This document shows positions 33,960-46,898 of a DNA stretch of 64,000 nucleotides, in pieces. Positions within the stretch are counted from its first letter, which is position 1, and each line of letters begins with the position of its first letter. A program made the position numbers and the translations under genes. The DNA is taken from positions 30,753,538 through 30,817,537 of the forward strand of contig CM055095.1 in assembly GCA_029204225.1 (NCBI GenBank), written 5' to 3'. The notes below the pieces were generated by a model, which was given only the letters and a program-made list of their open reading frames with translations, had not been told where the DNA came from and made no database searches. This DNA is from Diphasiastrum complanatum (lineage: Eukaryota > Streptophyta > Lycopodiopsida > Lycopodiales > Lycopodiaceae).

Positions 33960-35567
33960 GGAATTTTCAACGGTGCAGGTACTACCACAACCAACAAACA
34001 AAACTCGCACCAAACAAATCTATCTTCTCATTTGATTTTGTAAGTGATGTTGTTAGAGTGTCCAACTGAATGAATGTGAGAAGTCAAAATATATGTTAAA
34101 ACCATAATACATACCTCAAAATATCCATCCCAATCAATTCTCACTCCTTGTCTCTCCAATAATTCGAGTAATGATTGCAAGTTGTTGGAATATGCATACT
34201 TGTATTCCTCTTTTGTGGGAGACCGCTTCATGGCATATTTCTGCATGAACCGACAAATCGGTGATTGTAATTTAATTTAAACAAATCCACAGATAAAATA
34301 TGAATCATGACCAAGACAAGTTCAACTTATGGGCGGGGAGACTTACAAAATGGGCATAAAAAGATCCTTGGCCACCACTGCCCAGGTGCGAGGGCCCTCC
34401 CATCTCCATTTGCTTCTTAGCTGCCTCTTTGTGTTGCTTGAAATGATTTGGATCTTCTCGAAATTCTTTCTTTGCAAACTTCCAATCGTCCTTATGCACG
34501 TTGTATGGCCTAGATTTGCCAGCTCTCACCGGATCTCGGATCTCTGATTTGCGATGGCTCATCATGCTTCCCATGCATCGTCCCATTTATATTTGGTCAA
34601 ATTCCAAATCAGGGGAGGGGACTGGAAATCCTCTATACAACTGGTCAATGACATAATTTTTTTTCTCATCACTTTTTTTGCGCCAGTCCTTGAAAATGTC
34701 CCTGTTGAAGACCACATGCATGAGTTGCCTCATGCGAGTGATGACGCGACCACTGCGGTCATCCTCCACTATGTGCTTCTTAGCATCTATGTCATAGGAT
34801 GGCAAGACGTCAGCTGATGGAGAGTCAAGAAGAGTGGGGGAGTTGACTACAACGGGAATGATTTGGGGAGGAGTTTGAAGGCGATCACGAGAAGAGTGGG
34901 GAGGGGTATGACCTAGCAAGAGGGATCACAGTGCCATGGAGACCCCATAGGGGGGCGTGGGTACCGAAGAAGAAAAAATGTGAGGAGAGAGTGTGGGGGT
35001 GTTGGGATAATCAGGTGTGACAGATGCAAGAGTCAAAGTATCATGCGCCATCCGTGTTGCTTCTTGAGTTAGGGTTTCTTGAAGTAAGGAAGACCTACGA
35101 CGAGGCCTGCTAGATGGATCTGCTGAACTCAAGGCCACATGAAGCACGACATCATCGGCGTCACCACCACAACAAGAGCCGCTGCTGAGGCGACTCCTCC
35201 TATGATCGCTCTTTTTCTGGCCAGAATATAGAGAAGAGACACTGGCATTAGAGTGCGCAGGGGAGGGACTCCCGTCGAATAGACCCTCGTGGAAGGGGGA
35301 AACACCTCGATCGGAGGGTTGTGGAGACTGGATCTCCTCAAAATGAGATGATGTGGACAACCTACCTGAACTCTGTGCATCCCAATGAGCTTGTAGTCTC
35401 TCCATGATTCTGTCTGCACGCGAGAGAGACATCCCATCCATATAACTGAGGACTTCATCGTCACTCATGGATGAAAAACAGGATGACCCGTGACTCCGAC
35501 TAGATCCATGACTTGGAGATGTGTCATGAGACATTGAGGATACGATTGGAATAACCTCTACAAGCAA
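33960..35567 (-). pseudogene. Ptta/En-Spm type plant transposase gene, copy 1
   Basis: One frame runs from 35567 to about 34340, interrupted only by two stops (at about 34926 and 34587). After a Ser/Pro-rich N-terminal 200 residues come RVITRMRQLMHVVFNRDIF, HRKSEIRD, DDWKFAKKEFREDPNHF and HLGSGGQGSFYAHF. A final exon has KRSPTKEEYKYAYSNN and LELLERQGVRIDW (34246-34100). This order matches the plant transposase family (Ptta/En-Spm, Pfam Transposase_24) found in CACTA elements and in domesticated genes. CACTA-type ends were not seen. It lies between two copia fragments. Confidence 0.72.
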
Positions 35568-35943
35568 TAAAATATATTTTCAAAACATACAACCATGTAG
35601 AGCTAATTAGTGCAAGAAATAAATTCAAATACTTGAGTTAAGGGTCTAGGATAGAACAAAAAAAGTGATTCTTTGCATTCAAACACAGTTCACCACAATA
35701 ATCATATGTTAAACACAATAATTACACTTTATAATAAATAAATTAAACATTTCTACATGGTTTTAGGACCAAATACATTTCAATTACATGACTAGTCAAG
35801 GTTCAAGATTACATAAAAAACTAGCTGCATCAAAAGATGGCTGGCAAATGTACGAATAAAAATGATCGATGTAAAAACATGTACGCAAGTGTCTGTAAAC
35901 ATGGAAAGGCTAGATATAGAGCCAAAACACTAGCTAGAACTAT
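35568..35943. other. Spacer between the two Ptta-type genes
   Basis: AT-rich, with no coding signal. It may contain the promoter of copy 1 and the 3' region of copy 2. Confidence 0.4.
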
Positions 35944-37135
35944 CTATTCCTCCTCATCATCTCCGTCATGTGGACCTTGTTGTTCCTGCACGCGCAAGAC
36001 ACATGAATTAGTTTTCTGAACAACTGTATGGGAGTGAGAGAGAATAGCAAGTTTAAAGAGCATAAAATGGATTTCATGTCGTACCTGAGCATCATCATCC
36101 CAGTTTATACGCACGTCTTGCCTCTCCAATAACTCAAGTACTGCCTGCGTATTGTGGGAATACACAAACATATATTCGTCATGTGTGGGAGAATGCCCCA
36201 CGGCGGACCGCTGCACAAACATTCCAAATTTTGATCATATAAAGAGAGCATTTTATTTCAACGTGTCTTACAAAAAACCCCCAAGAGCAAAAAAAGAAAA
36301 GAAACAATCAATAGTCAAATATCACAAATGGGTATAGGGTAGACTTACAAAGTGGGCTCGAGAATATCCCTCGCTGCCACTGCCCAAGTGAGAAGCCCCC
36401 GTGGTCTCTAGTCGGACTCTGGTAGTCTCTTGCTGCTATCTAAAGCATTCTGGATCATCTCAATACTCTTTCTTCGCATACTTCCAATTCTCTTTCTCCA
36501 CGTGGGAAGGCCTGTCTCTCTCGGCTTTTACTGCATCTCGGATCTCCGATTTGTGGTGCCTCATCACAGCTCCCATGCGGCTCCTCATCCATTTCCGTGT
36601 GAATTCCATGTCCTAGGATGGGACACGAAACTCACTACACAACTAGTCAATGATGCAATTCTTGCAGTCATCACTAACATCGCGTCAGTCATGAAAAATG
36701 TCTCTGGAAAAATGGATATACATGAGCTCCCTCATGCGTGTGATGACCCTCTTACCACGATTATTCTCAATGATGTGACCATTCATGTCTATGTCATACA
36801 ACGACGGGATGGTAGTTGGTGGCGATGTGGCCCTGGGAGTGTCTACAGGGATGGCCTCCGGTATGGGAGATGTGGCCCCGGGAGTGTCTACGGGGGTGGC
36901 CTCAGGTATGAAAGATGCCCCGCCGACGAGATAATACTGATGTTGTGGTGTACCGAGGGGAGAATAGCCAATGGGGGACGTCAAGATGGGAGAATATATA
37001 GGGGGGGACTGGATGAGAGTGGGCTGAAAACCTCACGATGAAACGTGATCCCACGGCGTATAGCCGGGAGGAAATAACTCAGTGGCAGTGGGTCCAGAGG
37101 GAGGAAAAATGTGAGGGGTGAAAGTGGGCGTGTCG
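35944..37135 (-). pseudogene. Ptta/En-Spm type plant transposase gene, copy 2
   Basis: The same segments as copy 1 appear in the same order: FTPHIFPPSGPTATELFPP near 37100, NRGKRVITRMRELMYIHFSRDIF near 36720, a broken middle (36610-36350), and RSAVGHSPTHDEYMFVYSHN with LELLERQDVRINWD (36220-36100). It has more stops and shifts than copy 1. The two form a direct tandem pair about 2 kb apart. The 5' end is cut by copia H sequence at about 37140. Confidence 0.68.
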
Positions 37136-37890
37136 GGAATCTGAGTAGAATATTGACTTAATCTATAGAGGTAGCCACTTCTTTTGCCAGTTGGATTTTT
37201 TTTGGATTTACCAAGAATGGCACAATTTTCTATTTCAAATTCAACATTATGACTTAAATCAACTATCTTGCTTTTAGTAGACAGAATTCTAATAAGTCTA
37301 GGAATATGATAAACCTTGGACATTAGCCTAATATCATCATTTTGAAACTTCAGTTTATCTCTAAGTTGTACAACTTTGGATAGCCGTGAAGGCTATGTAG
37401 TCTTGGAACCAATCTTGATGGTGGCATCATATGTAGAATTGCTCTTGAGTCCAAATACCAAGATTAATCATCTTGGAGTTCCTCGGATTTGGCAATGACT
37501 GCACGTTAATCTTCTTCTTTTTCTTAGGTCAGAGTAGAGTCAACTGCAATTTTCTATTATTGAAGTTGCTTCTCTATTATATTGTCATATTTCAAGATTT
37601 TTTAGATGACATGACCAAATTTTTTGTAGTATGTGCAAAATAATGTTTCTTTTGGTTGGAAAGAAGATGCAACTGAATTTGTGCTGGATTGCTCCTTGAT
37701 TTTTTTTTCAGTCAATTTTGTAGATTTTGCTAATTTCTTAACTTTGACCTTCCTGTATTGATTGTTTTTGGAGCACTTCTTGAATTCAGGTACATTTTTC
37801 AAAAAAAAAAAATCCTAGGTATTTACAAGCCCATAGAAATTAAAGTTGATTTCAAAATTGGGTGAAAATCCAACAAAAATGTCCTAGGCA
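37136..37890 (-). pseudogene. gag-pol: Copia H gag end and protease end
   Basis: At 37802-37602 a gag C-terminus reads SSFQPKETLFCTYYKKFGHV, a decayed knuckle. At 37323-37140 the protease-to-integrase joint reads VYHIPRLIRILSTKSKIVDL and GKRSGYLYRL. The protease core between them is broken. The element is cut by the Ptta-type gene on its downstream side. Confidence 0.65.
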
Positions 37891-38200
37891 TTGATACCAA
37901 TGGGAAAGACTAGGATGTATGTTGAAGGAATATGAGATAAGGAATTCACACAAGTATGGAAATTTTGATACCCGTTTTATGTAATTAGAACATTTATTTC
38001 TTTTTCTCAAATTCACTAGCATGTTAAAGATATTATCTGACTGTCAATCTAGTTTGCTATTCAAAACTAGTTGAGGCATCATAGATAGCCATGGTAGTTT
38101 TGATTATAGTTGATTAGATTCATTTCGTATAGATGGTCTCGAGTTTAAGAGTAGTCTTTAAAAAAACACCTTTAATTTATAACATAACATGTAAAAATAA
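37891..38200 (-). repeat. Copia H primer site and start of its 5' LTR
   Basis: TTGATACCA at 37891-37899 is the complement of a TGGTATCAA primer site. TGGGAAAGAC from 37901 would then be the LTR 3' end on the element strand. The far LTR end is not defined; I see no second copy. Confidence 0.45.
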
Positions 38201-38926
<726 letters not shown>

Positions 38927-38994
38927 CCACCAACCGTACCCACAGTTAGCAAGGTGTCTCAAGGGGCAGTTATTAGCACCCCTGAGAAGAAGTG

Positions 38995-40930
38995 CTAACT
39001 GCCCACTAAGAGAAAATCAACATTTATTGGTAAAGTGAACATCAGTCCAGAGAACATATTGCATAATAAAATATTGTTGGTGATCTCGTATAGTTTTCCT
39101 TTCATAAAGACATTCTTTTCTAAACGCCAAGGTGATATTCTTGACTTCATCAATAAAAAACCCTGTTGGCTACAACAATACATGGTAGCGATGATAACTT
39201 TATAAGAGTTAAAGATTGGTCTATTGGATGCTAGGTGTATCAACTGGAACAAAAGTAAACAAAAGCTCATTTTTTTTTATCAAACTTCTTCATATGAAAA
39301 ATCCTCAACTCAACATCAAAGGTAGTAGTAATATTTAAGAAATTGATCGTATTGTCACCAGCTTCCTCATTTTTTATGGTCAAGTACCCCAAGGGGTAAA
39401 TCCATTTAGCATTATCCTCAGCACGTGGTTGCTCTTTGTCCAGAAACAAAAGCGCATCCGGATTATTAATAAAGCAAAAATATCATCTATATACCGAAAG
39501 GTATAGTTGAAAGCACATAAGTATTCTGTTTTACCAAGTGTCACAAGTCTATATCTCTTCATAAACTGTAACTCATAAAAAGATGAATACCAATTGCACC
39601 AAGTGGGGGAACAAGCAAAACCCATCGAAATACCACAAAGATGTCTCCAAGTCCCGTTTTCTAATCTCATAATGCAGTTATCAATCAGTAGATCATTCCA
39701 TTGGCATAGTGTTGTTCTGTCCATATGAGTCCAATTTTCGGTAGGTTTATTTACCCACTTCCATTTGAATATCCCATGTTTAGGTTTCCATTTATAGGCA
39801 AGATTTTTGTCTTTGCAAAACTTAAAAGCATACAAAATCATTTTGCAAATAACAGTTTTAAGCCCGTCTGGGCCATTAAGAGGGCTATTTTCATAACATT
39901 TAGAGGTGTCAGTAGACCACATGGACGTGATCTTGTTTGGCACATTAAGGTAGAATTCAGTGTATGAGTTGCACTACCAGAATAGGTTGGTGTCCACATT
40001 TAGGTAACTCTGGTATGAATTTGCCTTAAGGCCTGCACCTTCCATGAGGAGTGGAGACAGAATACCAAGAGCTCCAGAAAGAAATGTGGCCACCTTTGAA
40101 AAGTAGCAGTCATGTGCATTAGTAATCCATCTGAAAGCACTTTTATAAGCTTTAAAGGTACATAGTAGAAAAGGTAGTTCTTCTTTCCCTATTAAGTAAT
40201 CTGGTATCTTGCTATAAAAGGTATGTTTGATAATAGTCATAGCCTTATCAATGGTATTACAACCTTCTTCTGGATAAGGGCCAAAGTTTGGACTAGATAA
40301 TCTTTGCAAAGCCAAGTTTCTAACAAAGTAGATGCACATGAAACAAGGATTATGTTGGGCCTTATCCACACCATTCACATATAGGTTGGTTAATCTAGTT
40401 ATGTTCATTGATGGCATTCTTAAACTTTTTCTTGTTATGCTTTTATTGTGCAGCCATTTGGTCTTTTTTAAGAAGTTTGTCGCAACATGTTTGCAAATAA
40501 GAACTGTTCCGCAATACTATCATGATCAACGTTCTGATATATGGATAGAATTTTAGCCAATTTAAACCATCCTCGGTATAGTTCACAAGCGACCTCATTA
40601 ATATTGGATTGACATACATAAATATGATTTCAAGCCCTTTGTTTAGGTCGTTCCTTATGTTACTAATAATTCCAATATCCATAGAAACAACATGTCCAAA
40701 ACTGTCATCAATGAAAACGTTTAGTATTTGAGCAGGTACAAGGAGGGATATCATCAACACTAAATTCACAAAAGAATTGAAAGAGGTTATACCATTTGTG
40801 CTTCAAATGCGGAAAAAATGTCCACCTAAATACAATTTGCTCAGATATCTCATCAATATGACCAAAAATATGAAGTAAATGTTGAGAGCAGAATTTGGGA
40901 TGGAATGGATAACAAAACAGAACCGAAAGT
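38995..40930 (-). pseudogene. Penelope-like element reverse transcriptase, decayed
   Basis: From about 40930 down: SVDDIPPCTC, then DDSFGHVVSMDIGIISN (both typical of the N-terminal part of many Penelope-like proteins); LPFLLCTFKAYKSAFRWIT near 40180; GISMGFACSP near 39610; FRYIDDIFALL near 39490 (intact YIDD); NTINFLNITT near 39340; and a C-terminal thumb with SNRPIFNSYKV (39270-38995). The two largest blocks share a frame with one stop between them; the others are shifted. No GIY-YIG endonuclease motif is visible before the GA array, so it is either a GIY-YIG-lacking type or truncated. Confidence 0.75.
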
Positions 40931-40987
40931 ATTTTTTTTGCAAGTAGAGGTGAGGAAGTCCTCCAAATCCAAGGTAGAGCCTCCAAA

Positions 40988-42020
40988 TGTCCTCCAAGCA
41001 ACCTACAAGCTCCAAGATGCTCCCAACTCCAAGCTAGGATGCCTCCACCTACAAGTAAGGATCTACAAGCCTCCAAGGATCTCTCCTCTACCTGTGTCCC
41101 TACTCTTAAACACAAAGATACATAACAAGTTGGCCTCAAGTATTCACCACCCAACCATAACTAGATCCAAGCTCCAAGCAAGACCTATCTAGCACTCCCT
41201 TGCTAGCCATAAACAAATCACAAGCATACCACAACAGACTATAGCATACTCAAGATCCAAACCCTACTTATGTCTCATACCATAAGCAAGATCCAAACCC
41301 TAAGCATACTACACACAAGAAAGTACTCTACACACTAGTAGCAACACTAGAGCATAAGCAAAGCAAGCAAGAGAGATCTCTCCCCTCCCAATGGGCACCC
41401 TACTACCCTCATATCGATGGCCCATGGACCCCTCCAGTGCACTATGGAGTTCCATGCCCATCCAATGAGAGAGAGAGAAGCCTATGGGAGTTAAAGAACT
41501 TCCAAGAACCTCCATAGGCTTATGGAAAGTCAAGAGATTCCTTTCATAACCTATGACTCTTTGAATGTCTTTCTTGTGGGAGTTGGGAACTCATTAGACC
41601 CATTGGAAGTGTGCCCTCCTACTAGGTCCCAATGCCCAAGTTGTGCATGTATATTTTGGTCCTAGACCATTAAAGTGATATGTTTCAAGGTTGAGGCCCA
41701 AGGTTTAGAAAAATAGTCATCCAATGATTTTCTAACACCTCTCTAGGTTCCATACCTCCATCCAAGGCATAGTCACCTACCTGCCCTTTACCAAGGACAC
41801 TAGTACCTTAATCTAAGGCACCTATCCTTAATCCTAAGGGTACCCCTTATCCAAGGGTCACATGACTCCATACCTCCGACCAAGGTATAGTCACTTGCCT
41901 ACCCTTATCCAAAGGCACATACCCTTAATGCTAAGGGTAACCCTTATCCAAGGGTAACTTGCCATTTAGCCCCCAACACTAAATGGACTAATAGGGGTCT
42001 GAAGTACTACCAGTTACATA
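40988..42020 (-). repeat. 3' LTR of chromovirus (about 1033 bp)
   Basis: The stretch 40988-41560 aligns closely with 46899-47468, which identifies the two LTRs. The element-strand ends would be TGTAACTGG (42020) and GGAGGACA (40988). A purine-rich AGGGAGAAGGAATCC lies just upstream as polypurine tract. A unit of about 121 bp with CCATACCTCC..CCAAGG.ATAGTCAC is duplicated inside (near 41750 and 41870). Confidence 0.8.
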
Positions 42021-42059
42021 GGATTCCTTCTCCCTAAACTTAAATTTTTCCTTGTAGGA

Positions 42060-42490
42060 AAAAATTTGGAGAATTCTTCTGGAGATCAGCCTCCTTTTCC
42101 CAGGTATCCTCCTCTTTTGATTTGCCCCTCCACCTGATTAAAAATTCCTGAAGCACTCTACTCCATAGAGTCCTCTACCGGCTATTAACAATCACCACGG
42201 GTTCAGGTGGTCCACTCACAGACTCATCACGAAGAAGTTCCACTAGATCTTCCACAGGGACTAGCGTCTCCCCAACCCCCAATGAGGGTTTCAACTTACT
42301 AATGAGGAAAACATGATGAATTCCAACGTTATTTGGAAGGTCTAGTTTATATGCGACCTTGTTTATCACTTGGATAACCTTAAAAGGACCGCAATACCTA
42401 GGTGTCAACTTTGCACACTTAATAGTTTTCAAGCCCCTAGAGTGACTAGGGACTCTCAAAAGCACCCAGTCATTGACCATGAATACCTTG
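42060..42490 (-). pseudogene. pol: Chromovirus integrase C-terminus and chromodomain
   Basis: From 42480: DWVLLRVPSHSRGLKTIKCA, KLTPRYCGPFKVIQVINKVA and FLISKLKPSLG are the gypsy integrase C-terminal blocks. After a stop near 42177 a chromodomain-like tail reads LIRWRGKSKEEDTWEKEADL. Such a domain marks the chromovirus clade of Ty3/gypsy and is thought to steer integration towards marked chromatin. The stop would cut off the chromodomain. Confidence 0.82.
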
Positions 42491-43426
42491 TGCTTTCGAG
42501 ATAGATCAACATCGTGCCTTGCCCTGTCTTGGGCACTTGTTATGCTATCTTTAGGTAGCTATAACATTTCTTGCATATCCACAAGGAAATCAGCTCCGAC
42601 TTGCACCCGTAGGTTTTTCATGCCAACACTATGATTGAGGTTGAAAACCATACATAAGCATTGAAGGGCTGAATTCGGTCGCTGAATGTTTTGCACTATT
42701 ATATGCAAATTCCACCAGTGGAAGGTACTATTCTCAATCAGACTGCTGATGGTCCACAAATGCTCAAAGCATATCCTCCATCGTCTGATTGGTCCTTTTG
42801 GTTTGACCGTCTAATTTCGAATGATCTGGAGAACTCATACCTAAAGTTGTTTCCAACTTTTCAAATACTGCTTGCCAAAGATTCCCAGTGAATTTTGGGC
42901 CACGGTCACTGACAATATGGCAAGGTAGCCTGTATAGTCGAAAAAGCTTCTCAGCAAATAGTTGAGCTAGTTTTGAAGCTTTAACAGTAGTTTTCGTAGG
43001 GATAAATTGAGCAAACTTTGTAAGTCTGTCAACAATGACCCAAACCAAATCATGGCCCTTCCCTGTACATGGAAGCTCGACCACAAAATCCATAGATATA
43101 CTTTTCCACTTTTCGATAGGAATATCTAAAGGATGTAATAGGCCACTAGCTTTTAGCCTCTCTGCTTTATTTAACTGGCACTTAGTACATGTAAGTACAT
43201 AGGCCTCTACTTGACTTTTCATCTTAGGCCACCAAAATTGCCTTCGAACTAAGTCAAGTGCTCTTCGTATACCCAGATGTCCTGCGCATGGACTATCATG
43301 ACACTCATGCAAGATTTGGGCCCTTACAATGTCATTCTCTTGTACACACACCTTTCCTTTACAAAATAAAATTTTGTTTCGAATTAGAACCATTTCAGTC
43401 TTTTCCTGATTCGAGAAATCTTGCAA
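42491..43426 (-). pseudogene. pol: Chromovirus integrase
   Basis: The zinc module HDSPCAGHLGIRRAL..CTKC is intact. Core motifs MDFVVELP and VSDRGPKF hold the first two catalytic Asp. The third reads DGQTKRTNQ where DGQTERTNQ is the rule, so the catalytic Glu is Lys. A frame change follows near 42764. The inactivating point change sits in an otherwise long open frame. Confidence 0.88.
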
Positions 43427-43888
43427 ACCTGAATCGACCCCCGAAAGTACTTGTTGCCAATACTTTCAAAAAAAGGGATCAGACTCATATAGTCCTTGAA
43501 GAGATTGAAACAACTCTAGTTCTATAACAGTAAAGCACAACTTTTTAATAACCAGTAACCAACTCAAAGCATCCACTAGAGTATTTTGACTTCCTTTATA
43601 ATAACGTATCTTAAGCAACTCAAAACAATTATTCATATTTTTCGTCCACACCACTAGTGGATCTTAGCCCTCCGGATGAGCTTTTTATAGCCTTTCAAGG
43701 CCTGGGTAAGGGGAAATGCCAATCGAACAAATTGGGGAATATGCCGACAAAAAAATCCTACAAACTCCAAGAAAGACTTGATTTCTCGAACTGTGGTGAG
43801 AATAGGCCAATCAATAACCCTCTAGATATGATTGGCCTCAATCTCCACTCCTCGTTCAGAAATCTTATACCCCAAGTAGGACAATTCC
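43427..43888 (-). pseudogene. pol: Chromovirus RNase H remnant with internal deletion
   Basis: The RT-to-RNase H connection is recognisable (LTTVREIKSFLEFVGFF near 43790), and the RNase H end reads YYKGSQNTLVDALSW (43610). The RNase H core between them is missing: sequence passes directly from one to the other near 43660. Several stops are present. Confidence 0.7.
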
Positions 43889-44600
43889 TTAGCAAAAAAA
43901 GTCACACTTAGACTCCTTGACAAAGAGCTTTTCCCTTCTAAGGATGTCCAAGACAATCCTAAGATGCTCTTTATGTTCCGCCAAAGTCTTACTAAACACT
44001 AGGATATCATCTAAGAATACCACTACAAATCTTCCCAAATATGGCCTGAACAAATCGTTTATCATCTGCTGGAAAGTTGTCGGTGCATTGGTCAAACCAA
44101 AAGACAACACCAAAAATTTGTAGTGACCAATACAAGTTCGAAACCCAATTTTTGGTATATCTTCTGCCTTAATGCGTATATGATGGTAGTCTGATCTTAG
44201 ATCTATCTTGGTAAAGTACCCAACACCACCAAGATAGTCTATTAGATCATCCATCCGTGGCAGTGAATATCTATTCTTAACAGTTACCTTGTTCAATTTC
44301 TTATAGTCGACACAAAACCTTATAGTCTCATCCTTCTTGGCAACCAGAACCACTGGTGATGCCCAAGGAGACTTATTAGGTTGTACCCACCCTTTTTGAG
44401 GTACACATGTAAATGCCTACTTACCTCAACCTCTTTCGATGCACTCATCCTATAAGGACACTGTGCGATTGGAATTGCTCTAGGTATTAGGTCAATTTTA
44501 TGATCAACTGTCCTTTCTGGTGGTAAACCTACAAGAATGTCTAAAAAAACATCATTGAATTCCTGCCTAAGTTCATTATAGGCTTCAAATTCTGTAGTAT
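43889..44600 (-). pseudogene. pol: Chromovirus reverse transcriptase
   Basis: It begins near 44590 with [56 protein letters not shown] and [20 protein letters not shown] follow. The catalytic block is [11 protein letters not shown], with Phe where Tyr is usual (YLDD/YIDD), though both Asp remain. A frameshift near 44390 and a stop at 43889 break it. Confidence 0.9.
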
Positions 44601-45494
44601 TCTCACTGGGTATATTCATGGCATTTATGTTAAGTTCTTCATCATTGTAGCAAATGATCTCATTATGAAAACATAAATAAACTTTAAAATCAAAATTCTT
44701 CATAATAGAATTAAGTTCCTGTTTAGAATAAGGGTTAACATTTTTAGTGTCAATACTTAAACTAGCCTTGATCTTAATTAAAAAATTCTCATGCATAAAA
44801 GATAAAGATTTTTCAACAAAATCAATTCTCAATGACTTGTTTTATCAAAATGCCATTGTTGCTCAAAAACAATATCTACATTAGCTAATGCAACAACATG
44901 GAATTCTAGTTTTTCAAAATAATTCTGAATGTGCAATCCATCAAATTGAAATCACTTCCTGATGCCATTGTCACACGGTATTTTTTCTCACTTTTTTTTG
45001 GTAGGAAAGTTTAGTGTCTGCACCAAATTTACATCAATAAAGTTATGAGTGGATCCCGTGTCAAAAAGAACATTAACAAGTTGATCATTAACTTTACCTT
45101 TAATGCAAATAAGGTCATTAGGTCCAAAAACTAAAGAACTAAGGAAACAAACATCCATCTCATTGCTTTGAGATAGATTACCTGAGGTTGAAGCTTCACG
45201 TGCAAGGTGACCCTTGCCATTGCATTTGAAGCACAGGTTCTTCTTACGAGTTTCAGCTTTATCAATGCCACCTTGATGGTTTTTAAAGTTTTTCTTGGTT
45301 TTCTTAGGATTGTTGGAATTGGGATGTGTTTCACTAACAACTTTCCTATCCTTCCTCTTAAATTGTAAACCTTTTTCTTGCTCATTAGGCTTAGGTGTGT
45401 CATCAAAGTATTTTGCAGTTCTAATAGCATCTTCTAGGGTTTTTGGATGGTTCCTATGAGCCATCCACTTGATAATCTTTTGGTAATCCATCAA
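44601..45494 (-). pseudogene. gag-pol: Chromovirus zinc knuckle and protease
   Basis: From 45494: KTLEDAIRTAKYFDD, a Lys-rich region, and a knuckle CFKCNGKGHLAREA in which the last Cys is Ala. The retropepsin motif VLFDTGSTHNFID follows near 45060. Stops and a shift near 44990 and 44835 separate this from the next part, whose second half leads into RT. Confidence 0.82.
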
Positions 45495-46092
45495 TGAACA
45501 TTAACATTTGTACCTCAGGCAGAATATCGCTGTAAAGTGGTAGGTACTCATGAAAATCTTGAAAAAATTGTTCCAAACCTTTATTCATGGTTAGATGACT
45601 CAACTTTTGAAAGTGTTCATAGTCATCTAAAAGTGGTAGAAAATAATCCCTATAAAGCTTGCAAAAATCGTCCCATGTACAAGGTTGACTGCCCTTTGCA
45701 ACTAAGTCATCCCACCAAACTAAGGCTCTTCCTTCAAGGAACATGGTGATAGTGGATAACTTTTCAGATTAAGAGAATTGGTTCATGGAAAAGTATTCGT
45801 TCCAAACATTTAGCCAAGAACTTATCACTTGTAAGTTGTTATCTTTCTTCTCCCCCTTAAACACTTTTACAAGAGGTGGAATTACATGCTTCTTCTGATT
45901 GGCTAACCTAGACTCTAAGTTGGTTTCTTTGATTAGTTTCAAGAAGCTGCTTATCAGTGGCTTGAATTTGTTGGTATAAAAGTTCAAGAGCTTGTGCCAC
46001 ATTGGATGGGTTTGATAGATCAAATGTTGGGTTTTCATTGGTTTGATCCATTGGGGTTGCTTGTGTGTTTTCCTATTATGCAAAAACAACAA
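45454..46092 (-). pseudogene. gag: Chromovirus gag
   Basis: FLEGRALVWWDDLVAKGSQP, TWDDFCKLYRDYFLP and FFQDFHEYLPLYSDILPEVQ are classic retrotransposon gag (capsid) blocks. The N-terminal part (46092-45769) is Gln/Asn-rich. A shift near 45760 splits the two. Confidence 0.82.
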
Positions 46093-46898
46093 GAAGTGCT
46101 CAAATTAGAATGATATAAATGCTTCAATTCTTACATCCAATGCAAATAAAAAGCATTTACTTTTACTCATTCAATTTGATTGTTTGTAAGCTCAATCCAA
46201 GCCTACTATTTGCAAGCTCAATCCAAGCTTAAGTGAAAAACAACAACAAGCTACATTTGCCTTAATCCAAAGCAAAAATGAAAACCAAATCTTTATGTAA
46301 ACTTCATTCAACTAATCCAAGCTAATGTTTACATAAATTTCCCATTCCAATTCCATTTCCATTTGTCATTTCAAAAGAAACCAAAATTTTCACATTTCTC
46401 ACTATTCTAGGTCTCCAAATCCATGAAACTAGTGTCTAGAAATGGAAAACTAATGAAGCTCTATGAAAACTTCAATTTTCAGATCTGATTTTCAGATTTA
46501 CAGATCTAAGAATTAGAACTTCAAAATGAACAAAAACAGAACTTCAAAACTTGTTTTATGCATAAAGTTACACTACCATAGAAAGGTGTAACTTATGAAG
46601 TTTGGATGAAAACTTCACTTTTCAGATCTGATTTTCAGATTTACAGGTCTGAAAAATAAAACTTCAAAATGAAAATCAGAACTTCCAACACTTCATTTTT
46701 GCAAAAAAAATCACTAGTTTTGATCAAAACACATAGCTAGAATCAATCTTTTTGCAAAAAAAAGTTTGTCTATGTAGAAGAAGACTTCCTCTAACTATCC
46801 CACAAATCTTTTTTCAAAACTTCTAAAAATCCAAAGCTTACTTAAAACTTCTCTAGCATGATAAAAAATCAGCTCCTAAACAATTCTATGAGCATCAA
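46093..46898 (-). other. Chromovirus 5' leader
   Basis: No gene is seen between the gag start and the 5' LTR. A block with GATCTGATTTTCAGATTTACAG is present twice (near 46483 and 46625), a local duplication of about 140 bp. I could not find a standard primer-binding site next to the LTR. Confidence 0.45.

Noticed and set aside
34926-35567. Independent Ser-rich protein gene
   Set aside because: It is in the same frame as the following Ptta-type segments and is best read as that gene's N-terminal region.
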